NCBI GenBank assembly: GCA_021775735.1
Contig: JAJFHG010000053.1
Coordinates: forward strand, 1-47,786
Direction: 5' to 3'
DNA length: 47,786 bases
Source of the DNA: Hyphomicrobiaceae bacterium
GTDB taxonomy: Bacteria; Pseudomonadota; Alphaproteobacteria; Rhizobiales; Hyphomicrobiaceae
In this document: positions 27,593 to 36,759 of the stretch, piece after piece
Numbering within the stretch: the first letter of the stretch is position 1
Layout: the number at the start of each line of letters is the position of its first letter
Position numbers and translations under genes: made by a program
Notes under the pieces: generated by a model
What the model was told of the DNA's origin: nothing
What the model saw: the letters and a program-made list of their open reading frames with translations, nothing else
Databases searched by the model: none

Positions 27593-27968
27593 CGCCGCGC
27601 CAAGACCCAAGCCGCTATGTGCAATCAAACAAACAGATGTAGGCAGTGTCCTTTGCACTGACACTGCCACATTGTCTTGCTATGTTTTAACCATATGCAG
27701 CGCGGATGCGCCGGCTTGGAGTTGGCAAAAGTTAAGTTCTCAGGCGAAAATAGCGCCACTTTTGCAGTTTGCGTTAACGCGTTTCAAGGACAGACGTTGT
27801 GCCAATGGGTCGTGTGCGCAATATCGCAATACTGTATTTCTTGACTGCGCCGGATGTTTGATTGCTGTTAGGTCTGCGCGTTGGCATGAGCTTTGAATTA
27901 ACAAATGCCAAATTTGGCCCCACTTAAGGCTGGTTTGCATTAACCGTTTTTGCAGGGGCAAAAAGTAA
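27593..27968. other. leuA-mreB intergenic region with terminator-like hairpin and palindrome
   Basis: A 376-bp gap. GGCAGTGTC (27642-27650) and GACACTGCC (27660-27668) form a perfect 9-bp stem 50 nt past leuA, likely its terminator although the following T-content is only moderate. GCCAAATTTGGC (27907-27918), a perfect 12-nt palindrome, lies 50 nt before mreB. A TTGACT (27841-27846) could be the mreB -35. CAGGGGC before ATG 27969 is the ribosome site. Confidence 0.5.
27642..27668 (+). terminator. Probable leuA terminator
   Basis: A perfect 9-bp stem with a 9-nt loop located 50 nt downstream of the leuA stop. It is followed by ACATTGTCTTGCTATGTTTT, which is only partly U-rich, hence moderate confidence. 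Confidence 0.5.
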
Positions 27969-29006
27969 ATGCGTCTTGGGCCCGGGTCCACATTCTCAGA
28001 TGACATTGCCATTGATCTTGGCACAGCGAATACTTTGGTCCATGTCATTGGTCGCGGCATCGTGATTGACGAACCCTCAGTTGTTGCAATTCAAACAATG
28101 GGTGGTCAGCGCCAGGTTTTATCTGTCGGCCAGCGCGCAAAACTGATGATTGGTCGCACACCAGACTCCATCGAAACTATTCGCCCCATGCGTGATGGTG
28201 TTATTGCAGACTTCGTGGCCACTGAAGAGATGCTGCGCCAGTTCATCAAGCGCACGAAAACGCTGATGGGCTTTCGCCGTCCACGTATTTTGATTTGTGT
28301 GCCCGCTGGCGCAACACCAGTTGAGCGGCGCGCGGTCTATGAAACAGCCTATAGCGCTGGCGCGCGTAAGGTTTACATGGTCGAGGAGCCGGTTGCTGCC
28401 GCACTTGGTTCCAACCTCCCCGTTGATGACCCAACGGGGTCTATGGTTGTTGATATTGGTGGCGGAACGACGGACATCGCGGTCCTCTCACTCGGCGGGG
28501 TTATACTGGCCCGGTCATTGCGTTGCGCCGGTAATACGCTTGACGCTGCCATTGTCCGCTATGTGCGTCGTAAACATCAATTGCTGATTGGCGAAGCCAA
28601 TGCAGAGCGCATTAAGGTTGAGGCTGGCTCGGCCTCAACCAGTATTAACGGGCATGGCACGGAGGTTCATATCCGCGGCCGCGACCTGCGAATGGCACGA
28701 CTAAAGAGCATTGTTTTGGGCTCAGAACACATCGCAGAGGCGCTGGACACACCGATCGAGGAAATTAGCGAATTTATTGAGCGGGCTTTGGAAGACCTGC
28801 CCCCAGAGGTTTCAAGTGACATCTGTGAGCGCGGCATCGTTCTGACCGGCGGTGGAGCACTATTGTCTGATCTTGATGAAGAGCTCAGTCAGCGGATTGG
28901 TGTTAAATTCGTGATCCCTAAAACACCGACCCATTGCGTGGTTGGTGGGTCAGCCAAGCTCCTTCAGGACTTATCGAGATACGAACATCTCTTAATCCGA
29001 TCTTGA
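27969..29006 (+). CDS. mreB: Rod-shape-determining actin homologue MreB
   Basis: A 345-residue bacterial actin that forms membrane-associated filaments directing lateral cell-wall synthesis. Nucleotide-binding signatures are in order: phosphate-1 IAIDLGTANTLV, connecting PAGATPVERRAVYETAYSAG, phosphate-2 VVDIGGGTTDIAVLSLGG, and adenosine motif GIVLTGGGALLSDLDEEL. The N-terminal few residues (MRLGPGSTF) lack a marked amphipathic helix. The length is normal. It begins the cluster mreB-mreC-mreD-mrdA-rodA, implying a rod-shaped or elongating cell. Confidence 0.97.
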   Translation: MRLGPGSTFSDDIAIDLGTANTLVHVIGRGIVIDEPSVVAIQTMGGQRQVLSVGQRAKLMIGRTPDSIETIRPMRDGVIADFVATEEMLRQFIKRTKTLMGFRRPRILICVPAGATPVERRAVYETAYSAGARKVYMVEEPVAAALGSNLPVDDPTGSMVVDIGGGTTDIAVLSLGGVILARSLRCAGNTLDAAIVRYVRRKHQLLIGEANAERIKVEAGSASTSINGHGTEVHIRGRDLRMARLKSIVLGSEHIAEALDTPIEEISEFIERALEDLPPEVSSDICERGIVLTGGGALLSDLDEELSQRIGVKFVIPKTPTHCVVGGSAKLLQDLSRYEHLLIRS

Positions 29007-29126
29007 GGGAAGTCAGAGGCCGCGCCGATGTCTATAATCAGGTTCTTAGTGTTAAAGCTCTGACTGCAGTCAAGGGCAAGGACTTATGGGCGTGTCGCGG
29101 CGGTGCGTTCAAGTAGAGTTTGTGTG

Positions 29127-30065
29127 ATGAAGTCCGGTGATCAAAACGAGCCGCGCAACGGGCCTAACGACGGTAACGGTCCGCATCAGCGTTTCCGTTC
29201 GGCTTTTCCCATTCTACTTTTGATGTCTTTGGCGCTTTTGGTGTTGAGCCGATTAGAGCACAAAGTCATTACGCAGCTGCGGTGGCATGTCACGGAAGCC
29301 ATGACGCCTGTGCTCAACACGCTGTTGATTCCTGTTGAACCTTTGCGTTGGGTCAAGCGTCGCGCCAAAGCGCACTGGCAGATGAATGAGACGCTCGTCA
29401 AAATGCGCGAGGAGAATATTAAACTGCGTAATTGGCAATGGCGGGCGCTGGAGCTGCAACGCAAGGTCGATACCCTCAACGGCTTGGCCCGCGTTGTAGA
29501 GGAGGCAGAGACGCAGTTTGTGACCGCGCGTGTGATGGCAAATTCCTCTGGCGCATTTGTACGCAGTGTTTTGGTCAATGCTGGGCGACAGCAAAACGTC
29601 CGCCCTGGTTATCCGGCCGTGAATGGAGATGGTTTGGTTGGACGTATCGTCGACGCAGGAGATAGCGCGGCGCGTGTGTTGTTACTTACAGATCTCAACA
29701 GTCGGGTGCCGGTGCGCGTTGGAAAATCTGGAACACGTGCAATTTTAATTGGCGATAACGGCCCCGCTCCACGTCTGGATTATCTACCTGCCAACGCGAA
29801 AGTTGCCTCCGGCGACACGGTTGCAACGTCAGGAGCGGGTGGCTTGTTCCCACCAGGCTTGCGCGTCGGGGTCGTTGACAAAGATCGACACGGAATACGG
29901 GTAAAGCCAACAGCAAGCTTGGATCAGCTCGAATACTTGAGTGTATTGTTTTATGCCCGCCCGCGCCTAGAAATGACGGACCGCCCCGACACGCGAAAAG
30001 GGGCCCATCTCGTTGGTCAGAAAAAGTTTAAATCAGGCCCACAGGCTAGAACAGTCACACCATAA
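29127..30065 (+). CDS. mreC: Rod-shape-determining protein MreC
   Basis: A 312-residue bitopic periplasmic scaffold of the elongasome, linking MreB/MreD to PBP2. A TM helix at about residues 29-48 (FPILLLMSLALLVLSRLEH) follows a Gly/Asn-rich cytoplasmic tail; a coiled coil (about 90-125, LVKMREENIKLRNWQWRALE) leads into the beta domains with YPAVNGDGLVGRIVDAG, VLLLTDLNSRVPVRV and GDTVATSGAGGLFPPGLRVG, the classical MreC motifs. ATG 29127 is preferred; an in-frame GTG lies at 29103. A 187-bp gap then precedes mreD, larger than usual for this operon. Confidence 0.95.
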   Translation: MKSGDQNEPRNGPNDGNGPHQRFRSAFPILLLMSLALLVLSRLEHKVITQLRWHVTEAMTPVLNTLLIPVEPLRWVKRRAKAHWQMNETLVKMREENIKLRNWQWRALELQRKVDTLNGLARVVEEAETQFVTARVMANSSGAFVRSVLVNAGRQQNVRPGYPAVNGDGLVGRIVDAGDSAARVLLLTDLNSRVPVRVGKSGTRAILIGDNGPAPRLDYLPANAKVASGDTVATSGAGGLFPPGLRVGVVDKDRHGIRVKPTASLDQLEYLSVLFYARPRLEMTDRPDTRKGAHLVGQKKFKSGPQARTVTP

Positions 30066-30252
30066 AGCACCTTGGGGTACAGGCGCGCGTTAACTGCAAC
30101 GCAAGCCTGGGCCAGAAGGACTGCACCGTTTGAGATATGCAGATAGAGGTATGCACCGCGTCGCGCGACAATGGGAGTGCCCCAGCAAGGACGCGTATGT
30201 TGGGGCCTGCAAGCAGATGTAACGGTGTAAGAGTTGAGGAGTGTGATCCATC

Positions 30253-30765
30253 ATGGCATTTTTAGATCGCGTCATTCCAGCTTTGACCATCATAGTTACA
30301 ACAATTCTTGTGGCCTTGCCTTGGGGGATGGCCGCAGAGAACCGTTTTTTTCTGCCGCTCTTGCCGCTGATTGTCATTCACTATTGGACCTTGCGCCGCC
30401 CCGAACTGGTTGCAGAGTGGTGGGTGTTCTTAGCAGGCCTTAGTGTTGATATACTGACCAACGGTCCCATCGGATATTGGGCGTTGATCTATCTTCTGGG
30501 ATTTGCTGCAGCACAGCTTTCAACACAGTTGTCGGGCGATGGGCTGTTGGCAAAGTGGGGGTTGTCCGGGGTTACACTGATGGGATTAACCGCCATCGCA
30601 TGGGCAGTCTCTTCGCTTTACCATTTTGAATTTGCGGATTGGTGGCCGTATGCCTCGGCCGCGGTTGCCGCAGCGTTGATCTATCCTGTGTTTGGTGTTG
30701 TTTTGCGTGGGCTTTCCTTGTCGCGCCCACAATCTCGCAACGCACTCCTGAAGAGGGGGCTGTAG
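30253..30765 (+). CDS. mreD: Rod-shape-determining protein MreD
   Basis: A 170-residue inner-membrane protein with about five hydrophobic helices and few charges, the size and profile of MreD, which works with MreC to activate PBP2/RodA. Helices begin at TIIVTTILVALPWGM, LPLLPLIVIHYWTL, WVFLAGLSVDILTNGPIG (the D.l..gp.G motif is the most conserved MreD mark), WALIYLLGFAAAQL and SAAVAAALIYPVFGVVLRGL. GAGGAG lies 13 nt upstream of the ATG. It ends 3 nt before the mrdA GTG, so the two are coupled. Confidence 0.88.
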   Translation: MAFLDRVIPALTIIVTTILVALPWGMAAENRFFLPLLPLIVIHYWTLRRPELVAEWWVFLAGLSVDILTNGPIGYWALIYLLGFAAAQLSTQLSGDGLLAKWGLSGVTLMGLTAIAWAVSSLYHFEFADWWPYASAAVAAALIYPVFGVVLRGLSLSRPQSRNALLKRGL

Positions 30766-30768
30766 GGC

Positions 30769-32622
30769 GTGGCGTACGGTAATCTGTCTGACACCAGATC
30801 TAAGGAGATTTTTTCTCGCAGGGCGATTCTTATCGGTAGTGCGCAGGTAGCGGGCTTTGGATTGTTGGCCGGACGGCTCTATCAGTTGCAGGTATTACAA
30901 GGCCAATACTATGCGCCGTTGGCTGAAAACAATCGGATATCTATTCAACTGCTGCCACCCGTGCGTGGCCGTATTCTAGATCGCAATGGTGTTGTGCTGG
31001 CGCGCAACGAGGAGCAGTTTGCCGTCAGTATTATCCCTGCGTTGACAGCGGATTTATCTGAAACGCTCAAGCGTATTTCTGAAATCGTTCCTCTCTCAAA
31101 ACAGACGCAACAGCAGTTGCTTGCCAAGGCGAAAAAGCACGGTACCAATCGTGCGTTGGTTGCTGGCGATAACCTAAGCTTTCAGCAGATTGCCGCAATA
31201 AATGTCTTGGCACCGCAATTGCCAGGTGTCGAAACACAAACGACATATCGCCGCCGCTATCCAGGTGGAAAATCCATGGCCCATGTCATCGGCTATACGG
31301 GGGATGTTTCTTCGCGCGCTCTGGATGATGACCCTGTACTGCGTCTGCCGGGGATCAAAGTTGGCAAGATTGGTGTTGAACTCGGGTTTGAAGACCGTCT
31401 GCGCGGAAGAGCGGGGCGACGTAAATTCGAGGTGGATGCGCGTGGGCGTATTATTCGCGATTTAGAAATGCGCGATGCTCAAGCGGGTGACGATCTGCGT
31501 CTCACGATCGAGTCTGATCTGCAAGACCGTGTGATGTCGCGCCTGACAGGGGAACGCTGTTCCGCGCTTGTCGTGCTCGACGTCAATGATGGTTCAATTT
31601 TGTCGTTGGGTTCAGCACCAACCTATGAAGCGGATCGACTGACAGGTCGATTGAGCAAACAAGAATGGAAAGAACTCTCCGACGGCAAAGACCACCCAAT
31701 GTTCAATCGTGCGACGCGCGGTCTCTATCCACCAGGATCCACATTTAAAATGGTGACTGCATTGGCAGCCTTGGAAGCAGGTGTCTTGGATTCAAAGGAA
31801 AAAATCCGTTGTAGCGGTCGTTATTCATTGGCAGACCAGAGCTACAACTGTTGGAAACGTCATGGTCATGGTGCGGTCGATCTGAACCGGGCCTTGCGCG
31901 AGTCGTGCGACACACTTTTTTACGAAGTTGCAAACCGTACCGGCATTTCAAAAATTGCATCCATGGCCTACCGCCTTGGCTTGGGGCAAACTTATGAGTG
32001 TGGCTTGCTGTTGCAAAAGAAGGGTGTTGTGCCAACGCCTGATTGGAAGCGTTGGCGGTTGAACGCATCTTGGCTTGATGGGGAGACGATCCTGGCAGGG
32101 ATTGGTCAGGGCTATGTCTCTGCAACACCATTGCAACTTGCAGTGATGACGGCGCGCCTCGCAACAGGACGCGAAGTTGTTCCATGTCTGACACAAGAAA
32201 AAAAGAAACAAAGGACACGTTTCAAGAAGCTCAAAATCAATCCAAAACATCTAAGTGCAGTCCGAGCTGGAATGCTGGCATCTGTTTATGAGCCCGGTGG
32301 GACTGGAAAAAGTGTCCAAATCGCCGGCGCCAATTTTTCAATCGCTGGCAAAACGGGCACTTCACAGGTGCGCGCCAATTCAACAAAGCGCAAAGCGGGC
32401 CAATTGGAATGGGAAATGCGCGATCACGCGTTGTTTGTCTGCTTCTTCCCGGTCAACAGGCCGCGCTATGCCATTGCGTGTGTCGTCGAGCATGGTGGCT
32501 CTGGTGGCAAAACGGCAGCCCCTCTCGTGCGCGAAGTGATTAAAGATGTTGTCGATTATGACCGCAAAGCCTCGGCTCTCAAACGGTCTCGCAAAAAGTC
32601 TAAAGCCAAGGTAGAGGGCTAG
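30769..32622 (+). CDS. mrdA: Penicillin-binding protein 2 (elongation transpeptidase)
   Basis: A 617-residue class B PBP, the peptidoglycan transpeptidase of the elongasome. One N-terminal TM anchor (about 19-36, AILIGSAQVAGFGLLAGR) is followed by the pedestal with PVRGRILDRNGVVLA and RRRYPGGKSMAHVIGYTG. The catalytic domain has Ser324 in PPGSTFK (S-x-x-K), SCD at 379-381 in the SxN position (Cys-Asp rather than the usual Ser-x-Asn), and KTGT at 528-531. The start is GTG, 3 nt after mreD, and rodA begins 6 nt after its stop. Tail residues are Lys-rich. Confidence 0.95.
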   Translation: MAYGNLSDTRSKEIFSRRAILIGSAQVAGFGLLAGRLYQLQVLQGQYYAPLAENNRISIQLLPPVRGRILDRNGVVLARNEEQFAVSIIPALTADLSETLKRISEIVPLSKQTQQQLLAKAKKHGTNRALVAGDNLSFQQIAAINVLAPQLPGVETQTTYRRRYPGGKSMAHVIGYTGDVSSRALDDDPVLRLPGIKVGKIGVELGFEDRLRGRAGRRKFEVDARGRIIRDLEMRDAQAGDDLRLTIESDLQDRVMSRLTGERCSALVVLDVNDGSILSLGSAPTYEADRLTGRLSKQEWKELSDGKDHPMFNRATRGLYPPGSTFKMVTALAALEAGVLDSKEKIRCSGRYSLADQSYNCWKRHGHGAVDLNRALRESCDTLFYEVANRTGISKIASMAYRLGLGQTYECGLLLQKKGVVPTPDWKRWRLNASWLDGETILAGIGQGYVSATPLQLAVMTARLATGREVVPCLTQEKKKQRTRFKKLKINPKHLSAVRAGMLASVYEPGGTGKSVQIAGANFSIAGKTGTSQVRANSTKRKAGQLEWEMRDHALFVCFFPVNRPRYAIACVVEHGGSGGKTAAPLVREVIKDVVDYDRKASALKRSRKKSKAKVEG

Positions 32623-32628
32623 CGGACA

Positions 32629-33780
32629 ATGGCGGATTTTCTATTTACTGATGGTCGGTCAAGAACGCTAACGGAAAAGTTCGCCCGATTGAACTGGACG
32701 TTACTACTGGCAATTGCCACATTGGTCGCAATTGGCACCGTTTCATTGTACTCAACCGCTGATGGTTCGTTTCACCCGTGGGCAGAGGCGCACGCGCTTC
32801 GCTTTATCATCTGTGCAGGGCTGGCAATTACGATTGCGTTGATTTCACCGCAGGTCTGGATGTCCCTCGCAGCACCCATCTACATCATCGCGTTGATAGC
32901 GCTCGCGCTCGTGCCATGGTTTGGTGCTGAGGCGATGGGTGCCAAACGTTGGATTGGTGTAGCTGGATTGAAGTTTCAACCCTCTGAGATCATGAAAATT
33001 GGTTTGCTTCTCGCGTTGGCCTGTTTGTATCAGAAGATACCAGCCGACAAGATTTCGCGGCCACGCACTGTCGCCCTAGCTCTATTGATTATCGCGGTGC
33101 CGGTGGTTCTCACGCTACGCCAGCCGGATCTTGGTTCGGCAGTACTGTTTGCTGTTGTCGGCTTGGCCGTATTGTTCGCGGCAGGTGTTTCCATCTGGTA
33201 CTTCTTGGCTGGAGGCGGTGGCGTGCTGGCTCTCGGTCCTCTCATTTGGTCAAATATGCATGCTTATCAACGCCAGCGCGTTGAAACCTTTCTCAATCCC
33301 GAAGCGGACCCTTTGGGCGCGGGCTATCATATTATTCAGTCCAAAATAGCGTTCGGTGCGGGAGGCCTCGGTGGGCGCGGGTTTATGCGTGGAACGCAAA
33401 GCCAACTCGACTTTTTGCCAGAAAAGCATACCGATTTCATCTTCACGATGATTGGTGAAGAGTGGGGCTTTATGGGTTGCGGTCTAATTCTGATGGTATT
33501 TGCGCTGATCCTGATCAACTTGCTGTGGATCGGACTGCGTGCAAAATCATCTTATGCGCGGCTCATTTCTTTTGGCACCGGAATGGTGATCTTCACCTAC
33601 ATGTTCATCAACATGGCGATGGTGACAGGTTTGGTCCCGGTTGTTGGTGTGCCGTTGCCGTTTGTCTCCTATGGCGGTTCATCCATGGTGACACTGATGG
33701 TGTGTGTCGGGCTCGTGATGTCCGCTCACATTCATGACAACGTACGCTTGGATCGTAGCGGTGCGCGCGCCGTCTGGTAA
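32629..33780 (+). CDS. rodA: SEDS peptidoglycan glycosyltransferase RodA
   Basis: A 383-residue polytopic inner-membrane protein (about ten helices) that polymerises lipid II together with PBP2. SEDS marks include GAKRWIGVAGLKFQPSEIMK, RQPDLGSAVLFAVVGLAVLF (with the catalytic Asp of the QPDLG motif), YHIIQSKIAFGAGGLGGRGF, FLPEKHTDFIFTMIGEEWGF, and the terminal PVVGVPLPFVSYGGSSMVTL. The length is typical. It lies 6 nt after mrdA and ends the morphogenesis operon; a 285-bp gap without obvious terminator follows before the porin. Confidence 0.97.
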   Translation: MADFLFTDGRSRTLTEKFARLNWTLLLAIATLVAIGTVSLYSTADGSFHPWAEAHALRFIICAGLAITIALISPQVWMSLAAPIYIIALIALALVPWFGAEAMGAKRWIGVAGLKFQPSEIMKIGLLLALACLYQKIPADKISRPRTVALALLIIAVPVVLTLRQPDLGSAVLFAVVGLAVLFAAGVSIWYFLAGGGGVLALGPLIWSNMHAYQRQRVETFLNPEADPLGAGYHIIQSKIAFGAGGLGGRGFMRGTQSQLDFLPEKHTDFIFTMIGEEWGFMGCGLILMVFALILINLLWIGLRAKSSYARLISFGTGMVIFTYMFINMAMVTGLVPVVGVPLPFVSYGGSSMVTLMVCVGLVMSAHIHDNVRLDRSGARAVW

Positions 33781-34065
33781 GACAGTCTACCGTGAACCTT
33801 TAGTGTTACGCCTTGCGCTCCGTGGGCTGAACTGAATTGGAGGATGAGCATCTGCGACAACGGCGCCTTGAAGCCTGTTGCAATGTTGTATTTTTGCAAG
33901 CAATGCCCTGAAAAGCTGTCGTTCTTCCCCATTATTGAGGCACATCAATTGTTCGCGCGCCACAGTTTGCTTACGTCACCGATGAATGCCACGGGGCACC
34001 TCTCTGCATAACGATGCCGATGTGAGACCCTTGGCAAAAGGGATTATGATTCGGGGACTTTCAGA
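33781..34065. other. Porin upstream region
   Basis: A 285-bp gap between rodA and the porin. GGGGACTTTCAG immediately before ATG 34066 is the ribosome site. I see no confident promoter or terminator hairpin here, so either the rodA transcript ends by another mechanism or the porin promoter is of a non-standard type. Confidence 0.4.
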
Positions 34066-35418
34066 ATGAAAAATTTCACCGCAAGGTGTGGGGCGACCCT
34101 GGCGTTCGGTGCTGTCTTGGCCGTTAGCGCAGCGAGCGCGAAGGCGGCAGACTTTGGTGGCAACTGCTGCGCTGATCTTGAAGAGCGTATTGCGGAACTG
34201 GAAGCCACAACGGCGCGCAAGGGCAACCGGAAAGTTTCACTCACGATTTCAGGTCACGTTCACCAGGCTATTCTGTTTTGGGATGATGGTGATGAACGCA
34301 ATGCGTATGTGACCACCAACGACACCTCCCGAACACGGTTGCGTTTCCGAGGCAAAGCAAAAATCAACACGGATTGGTCGGCGGGCTATCGAGTGGAGCT
34401 CGGATTTCGGGCAGCACGCTCTGACCGGGTCGACCAAAACAACGATGACCCAGCCACAACCGTCGATATCCGTTATACGTCCTGGTTCGTGAAGAGTAAG
34501 CAATTGGGTGAAATACATGTTGGCCGCACAGAGTCATCTTCCCAGGGCATCACTGAAATACATCTGGCACGCTCTAAATACGCCTCGAAGAGCGCTGACC
34601 CTGAAGATTATGGCGCGGGCTTCCAGTTGCGCGCGGCTGGCGTCGCTGGTGCGGCGGGCTTAAGCGGCCTGGAATGGCGCCGTATCCTGAAAGACAATGG
34701 TGTGCAGCCAGGTGAAGGCGCGCGTGGCGACCATGTTTATTATAAATCACCGTCACTTGCGGGCTTCAGGCTGAATGCGGCGTGGGGCGAAGACGACAAC
34801 TGGGATGTCGGCGTGCGCTACAAAGGCAAGCTTGGTGACTTCAAAGTTGCAGCTGGCATTGCTTACGGTGAAGCAAATGAAGACGGCGCCTCGATTTGTG
34901 AGGTGCTGTTCGATGACGATGGCCGGCAGAAATGTTCGCAATTGGGTGGCTCGGTGAGCGTCCTTCACAACCCCACTGGAGTGTTCCTGACATTTGCTGC
35001 AGGCGTCTATGAAGACGAGAACGCAACCACGTCAACAGCCTTTGCAGGTGCGCCTGTTGACGACGAACACACATTTTATTCGTTCATGGCCGGTATCCAG
35101 CAAAATCTGGTTCCGTTGGGTAAGACAACGGTGTGGGGCGAGTATTTCGACTATGATGGGGGTGCCAACGAGCGCACGGTTGACATTGGAGATGCGCTCA
35201 ACCCGTTTGCAGGCAATGCCCGCATTTGGAACAGCGGTGTTCAAGTCTATGGCATCGGCATCTCACAAGACATCGATGCGGCCGCCATGGCGGTTTACGT
35301 TTCCTACCGCCACTTTGAGGGCGATCTGACCGTGCGCGAGGATGGGACGGGCAATCTTGCTGCTGTTGCCATTGAAGATCTCGACACCATCATGACCGGT
35401 GCACAAATCAAGTTTTAA
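34066..35418 (+). CDS. Outer-membrane porin (Rhizobiales Porin_2-like)
   Basis: A 450-residue trimeric-type porin. The signal peptide is about residues 1-28 (LAFGAVLAVSAASAKAADFG). A short coiled coil follows (CCADLEERIAELEATTA), then a barrel starting KVSLTISGHVHQAILFWDDG, with LRFRGKAKINTDWSAGYRVE, YTSWFVKSKQLGEIHVGRTE and the closing strand DLDTIMTGAQIKF with terminal Phe, the outer-membrane assembly signal. Loops are Asp/Glu-rich, suggesting cation preference. It is transcribed alone, with a strong terminator after it. The family is inferred from the layout. Confidence 0.85.
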   Translation: MKNFTARCGATLAFGAVLAVSAASAKAADFGGNCCADLEERIAELEATTARKGNRKVSLTISGHVHQAILFWDDGDERNAYVTTNDTSRTRLRFRGKAKINTDWSAGYRVELGFRAARSDRVDQNNDDPATTVDIRYTSWFVKSKQLGEIHVGRTESSSQGITEIHLARSKYASKSADPEDYGAGFQLRAAGVAGAAGLSGLEWRRILKDNGVQPGEGARGDHVYYKSPSLAGFRLNAAWGEDDNWDVGVRYKGKLGDFKVAAGIAYGEANEDGASICEVLFDDDGRQKCSQLGGSVSVLHNPTGVFLTFAAGVYEDENATTSTAFAGAPVDDEHTFYSFMAGIQQNLVPLGKTTVWGEYFDYDGGANERTVDIGDALNPFAGNARIWNSGVQVYGIGISQDIDAAAMAVYVSYRHFEGDLTVREDGTGNLAAVAIEDLDTIMTGAQIKF

Positions 35419-35445
35419 AAAAATAGATCGTTTTGATCCGCTTTA

Positions 35446-35478
35446 AAAATAGCCGCCAGGAAACTGGCGGCTATTTTT
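35446..35478 (+). terminator. Strong rho-independent terminator after the porin
   Basis: AAAATAGCCGCCAG (35446-35459), loop GAAA, CTGGCGGCTATTTT (35464-35477), then T: a 14-bp perfect stem with a GNRA tetraloop. A-rich on the left and T-rich on the right, it can work in both directions. Confidence 0.95.
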
Positions 35479-35622
35479 CTGGGCGCTCTGAGGCGCGCTC
35501 AATCCGACCCAGACGATGTCGCATCCCGCTGCCATTGACAGGGGAGAAAATGCCCGGCACATGATGGTGTTCAAGGACAGCGCCAGCCCAATGGGCACGA
35601 GCCGCGCCACCTGTCCTTGATC

Positions 35623-35700
<78 letters not shown>

Positions 35701-36042
35701 TGTTTCAATGGGTTAGCTCTTCTAGTTGCGAATTTGTTTTCCTGTTTTTTGCAACTGTTTCCCTGTTTCACGTTCCGTTCTTGTTCGCTCCGACCAAAAT
35801 TTAATGAATTCACAAGCTAATAATTGGGCTTACATAAGCCAGGTGCCTGGCAGCTGTATAGAAATCAGCCGGGGCTACCAATTTCGGTAATATATACTTC
35901 AATTGACGTTATGTGTTCATATCTGTTGGTCCTGGTTGTTTCCCCTGCATCCTTTTAGGATTATCGATTTTGCGTTGGGAAATATTCTCTCGTTAACTCA
36001 GTCGTTTTGTAGCGACGCAGGGGGCGTAAATATGAGGGTGAG
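35701..36042. other. Left end of the tRNA-Lys island: integrase-arm-like repeats and operon leader
   Basis: A 342-bp AT-rich region with no gene. GTTTTCCTGTTTT (35736-35748) and GTTTCCCTGTTT (35757-35768) are near-repeats of the TTTCCCTGTTT kind often found beside tRNA attachment sites of integrative elements, so they may be integrase arm-binding sites. The remainder must hold the promoter of the three-gene operon; TAATATATACT near 35888 is a possible -10. GAGGGTGAG before ATG 36043 is a good ribosome site. Confidence 0.5.
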
Positions 36043-36759
36043 ATGGCTCTAGAACTTGATGACTTCCAAATCATTACGGGAGTGTTGGAATTGCGATATC
36101 CAGATCACTTCCTGATTTGGGACAATTCTGGTGCATTCTGGCAAGAGCTTGCTAACGAACTAGCACCCTTAAAAGTCAAACAAGCCGAACCTAACGGGGT
36201 CTCTGTTCGGATCGACAAGCACGCGCAAGCGGCTCTCGGTATCGATAGGGCATCTATAACTGTTACGAAGCCTGGAGCGCATTGCGAGAGGCTCAAAGAG
36301 CTGGCCATAAAAATTGTACCCGCGCTGATCACGAAGGTTAAGATTGACCAATTTTCTCGGATAGGAATGCGTGTTGTTTTTGAAAAGGCATTTTCCTCAC
36401 GGGAAGAAGCCGCAAAATATGTTTTTGAAAACACTTCATTTCCTGAGCGCAAGGATAACTTGATGAATGTCAGCGGTCAGGGGTTAGATCCAGAGCTTGG
36501 TTTCCGATCGGAGAGCGAGAGCAAGGGATATTCGGTAAAAATTTTGGCGCGCCAAGGAAGAATTGTAGATTTTAATTTACCCGCGGGATTTGAACAACTG
36601 CAGCCTACACAAGAAGAATTGGTAAAAAATCAAGTGTTGATCGATGTGGATTACTATGTGCACTCGGTAACATTGGCTGATCAAGTGAGTGCAGAACAAA
36701 TAGTTGACGGATGGATTAAGGTCATAAGGCGAGATTTAACGAAGGTGATCAATGGCTGA
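36043..36759 (+). CDS. Island gene A: unknown protein, possibly TIGR04255-like
   Basis: A 238-residue soluble protein I cannot firmly name; no signal or membrane segment is seen. The opening DFQIITGVLELRYPDHFLI, followed about 90 residues later by DQFSRIGMRVVFEKAF, resembles the layout of the sporadically distributed TIGR04255 family (an N-terminal beta region, then an R-I-G-L/M-R strand), a weak match. The rest alternates strands and helices and ends HSVTLADQVSAEQIVDGWIK. It is the first gene of a three-gene operon on the tRNA-Lys island, with its last 8 nt overlapping gene B. By position it could be a sensor or immunity partner; that is inference. Codon use is AT-rich compared with flanking genes. 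Confidence 0.6.
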   Translation: MALELDDFQIITGVLELRYPDHFLIWDNSGAFWQELANELAPLKVKQAEPNGVSVRIDKHAQAALGIDRASITVTKPGAHCERLKELAIKIVPALITKVKIDQFSRIGMRVVFEKAFSSREEAAKYVFENTSFPERKDNLMNVSGQGLDPELGFRSESESKGYSVKILARQGRIVDFNLPAGFEQLQPTQEELVKNQVLIDVDYYVHSVTLADQVSAEQIVDGWIKVIRRDLTKVING

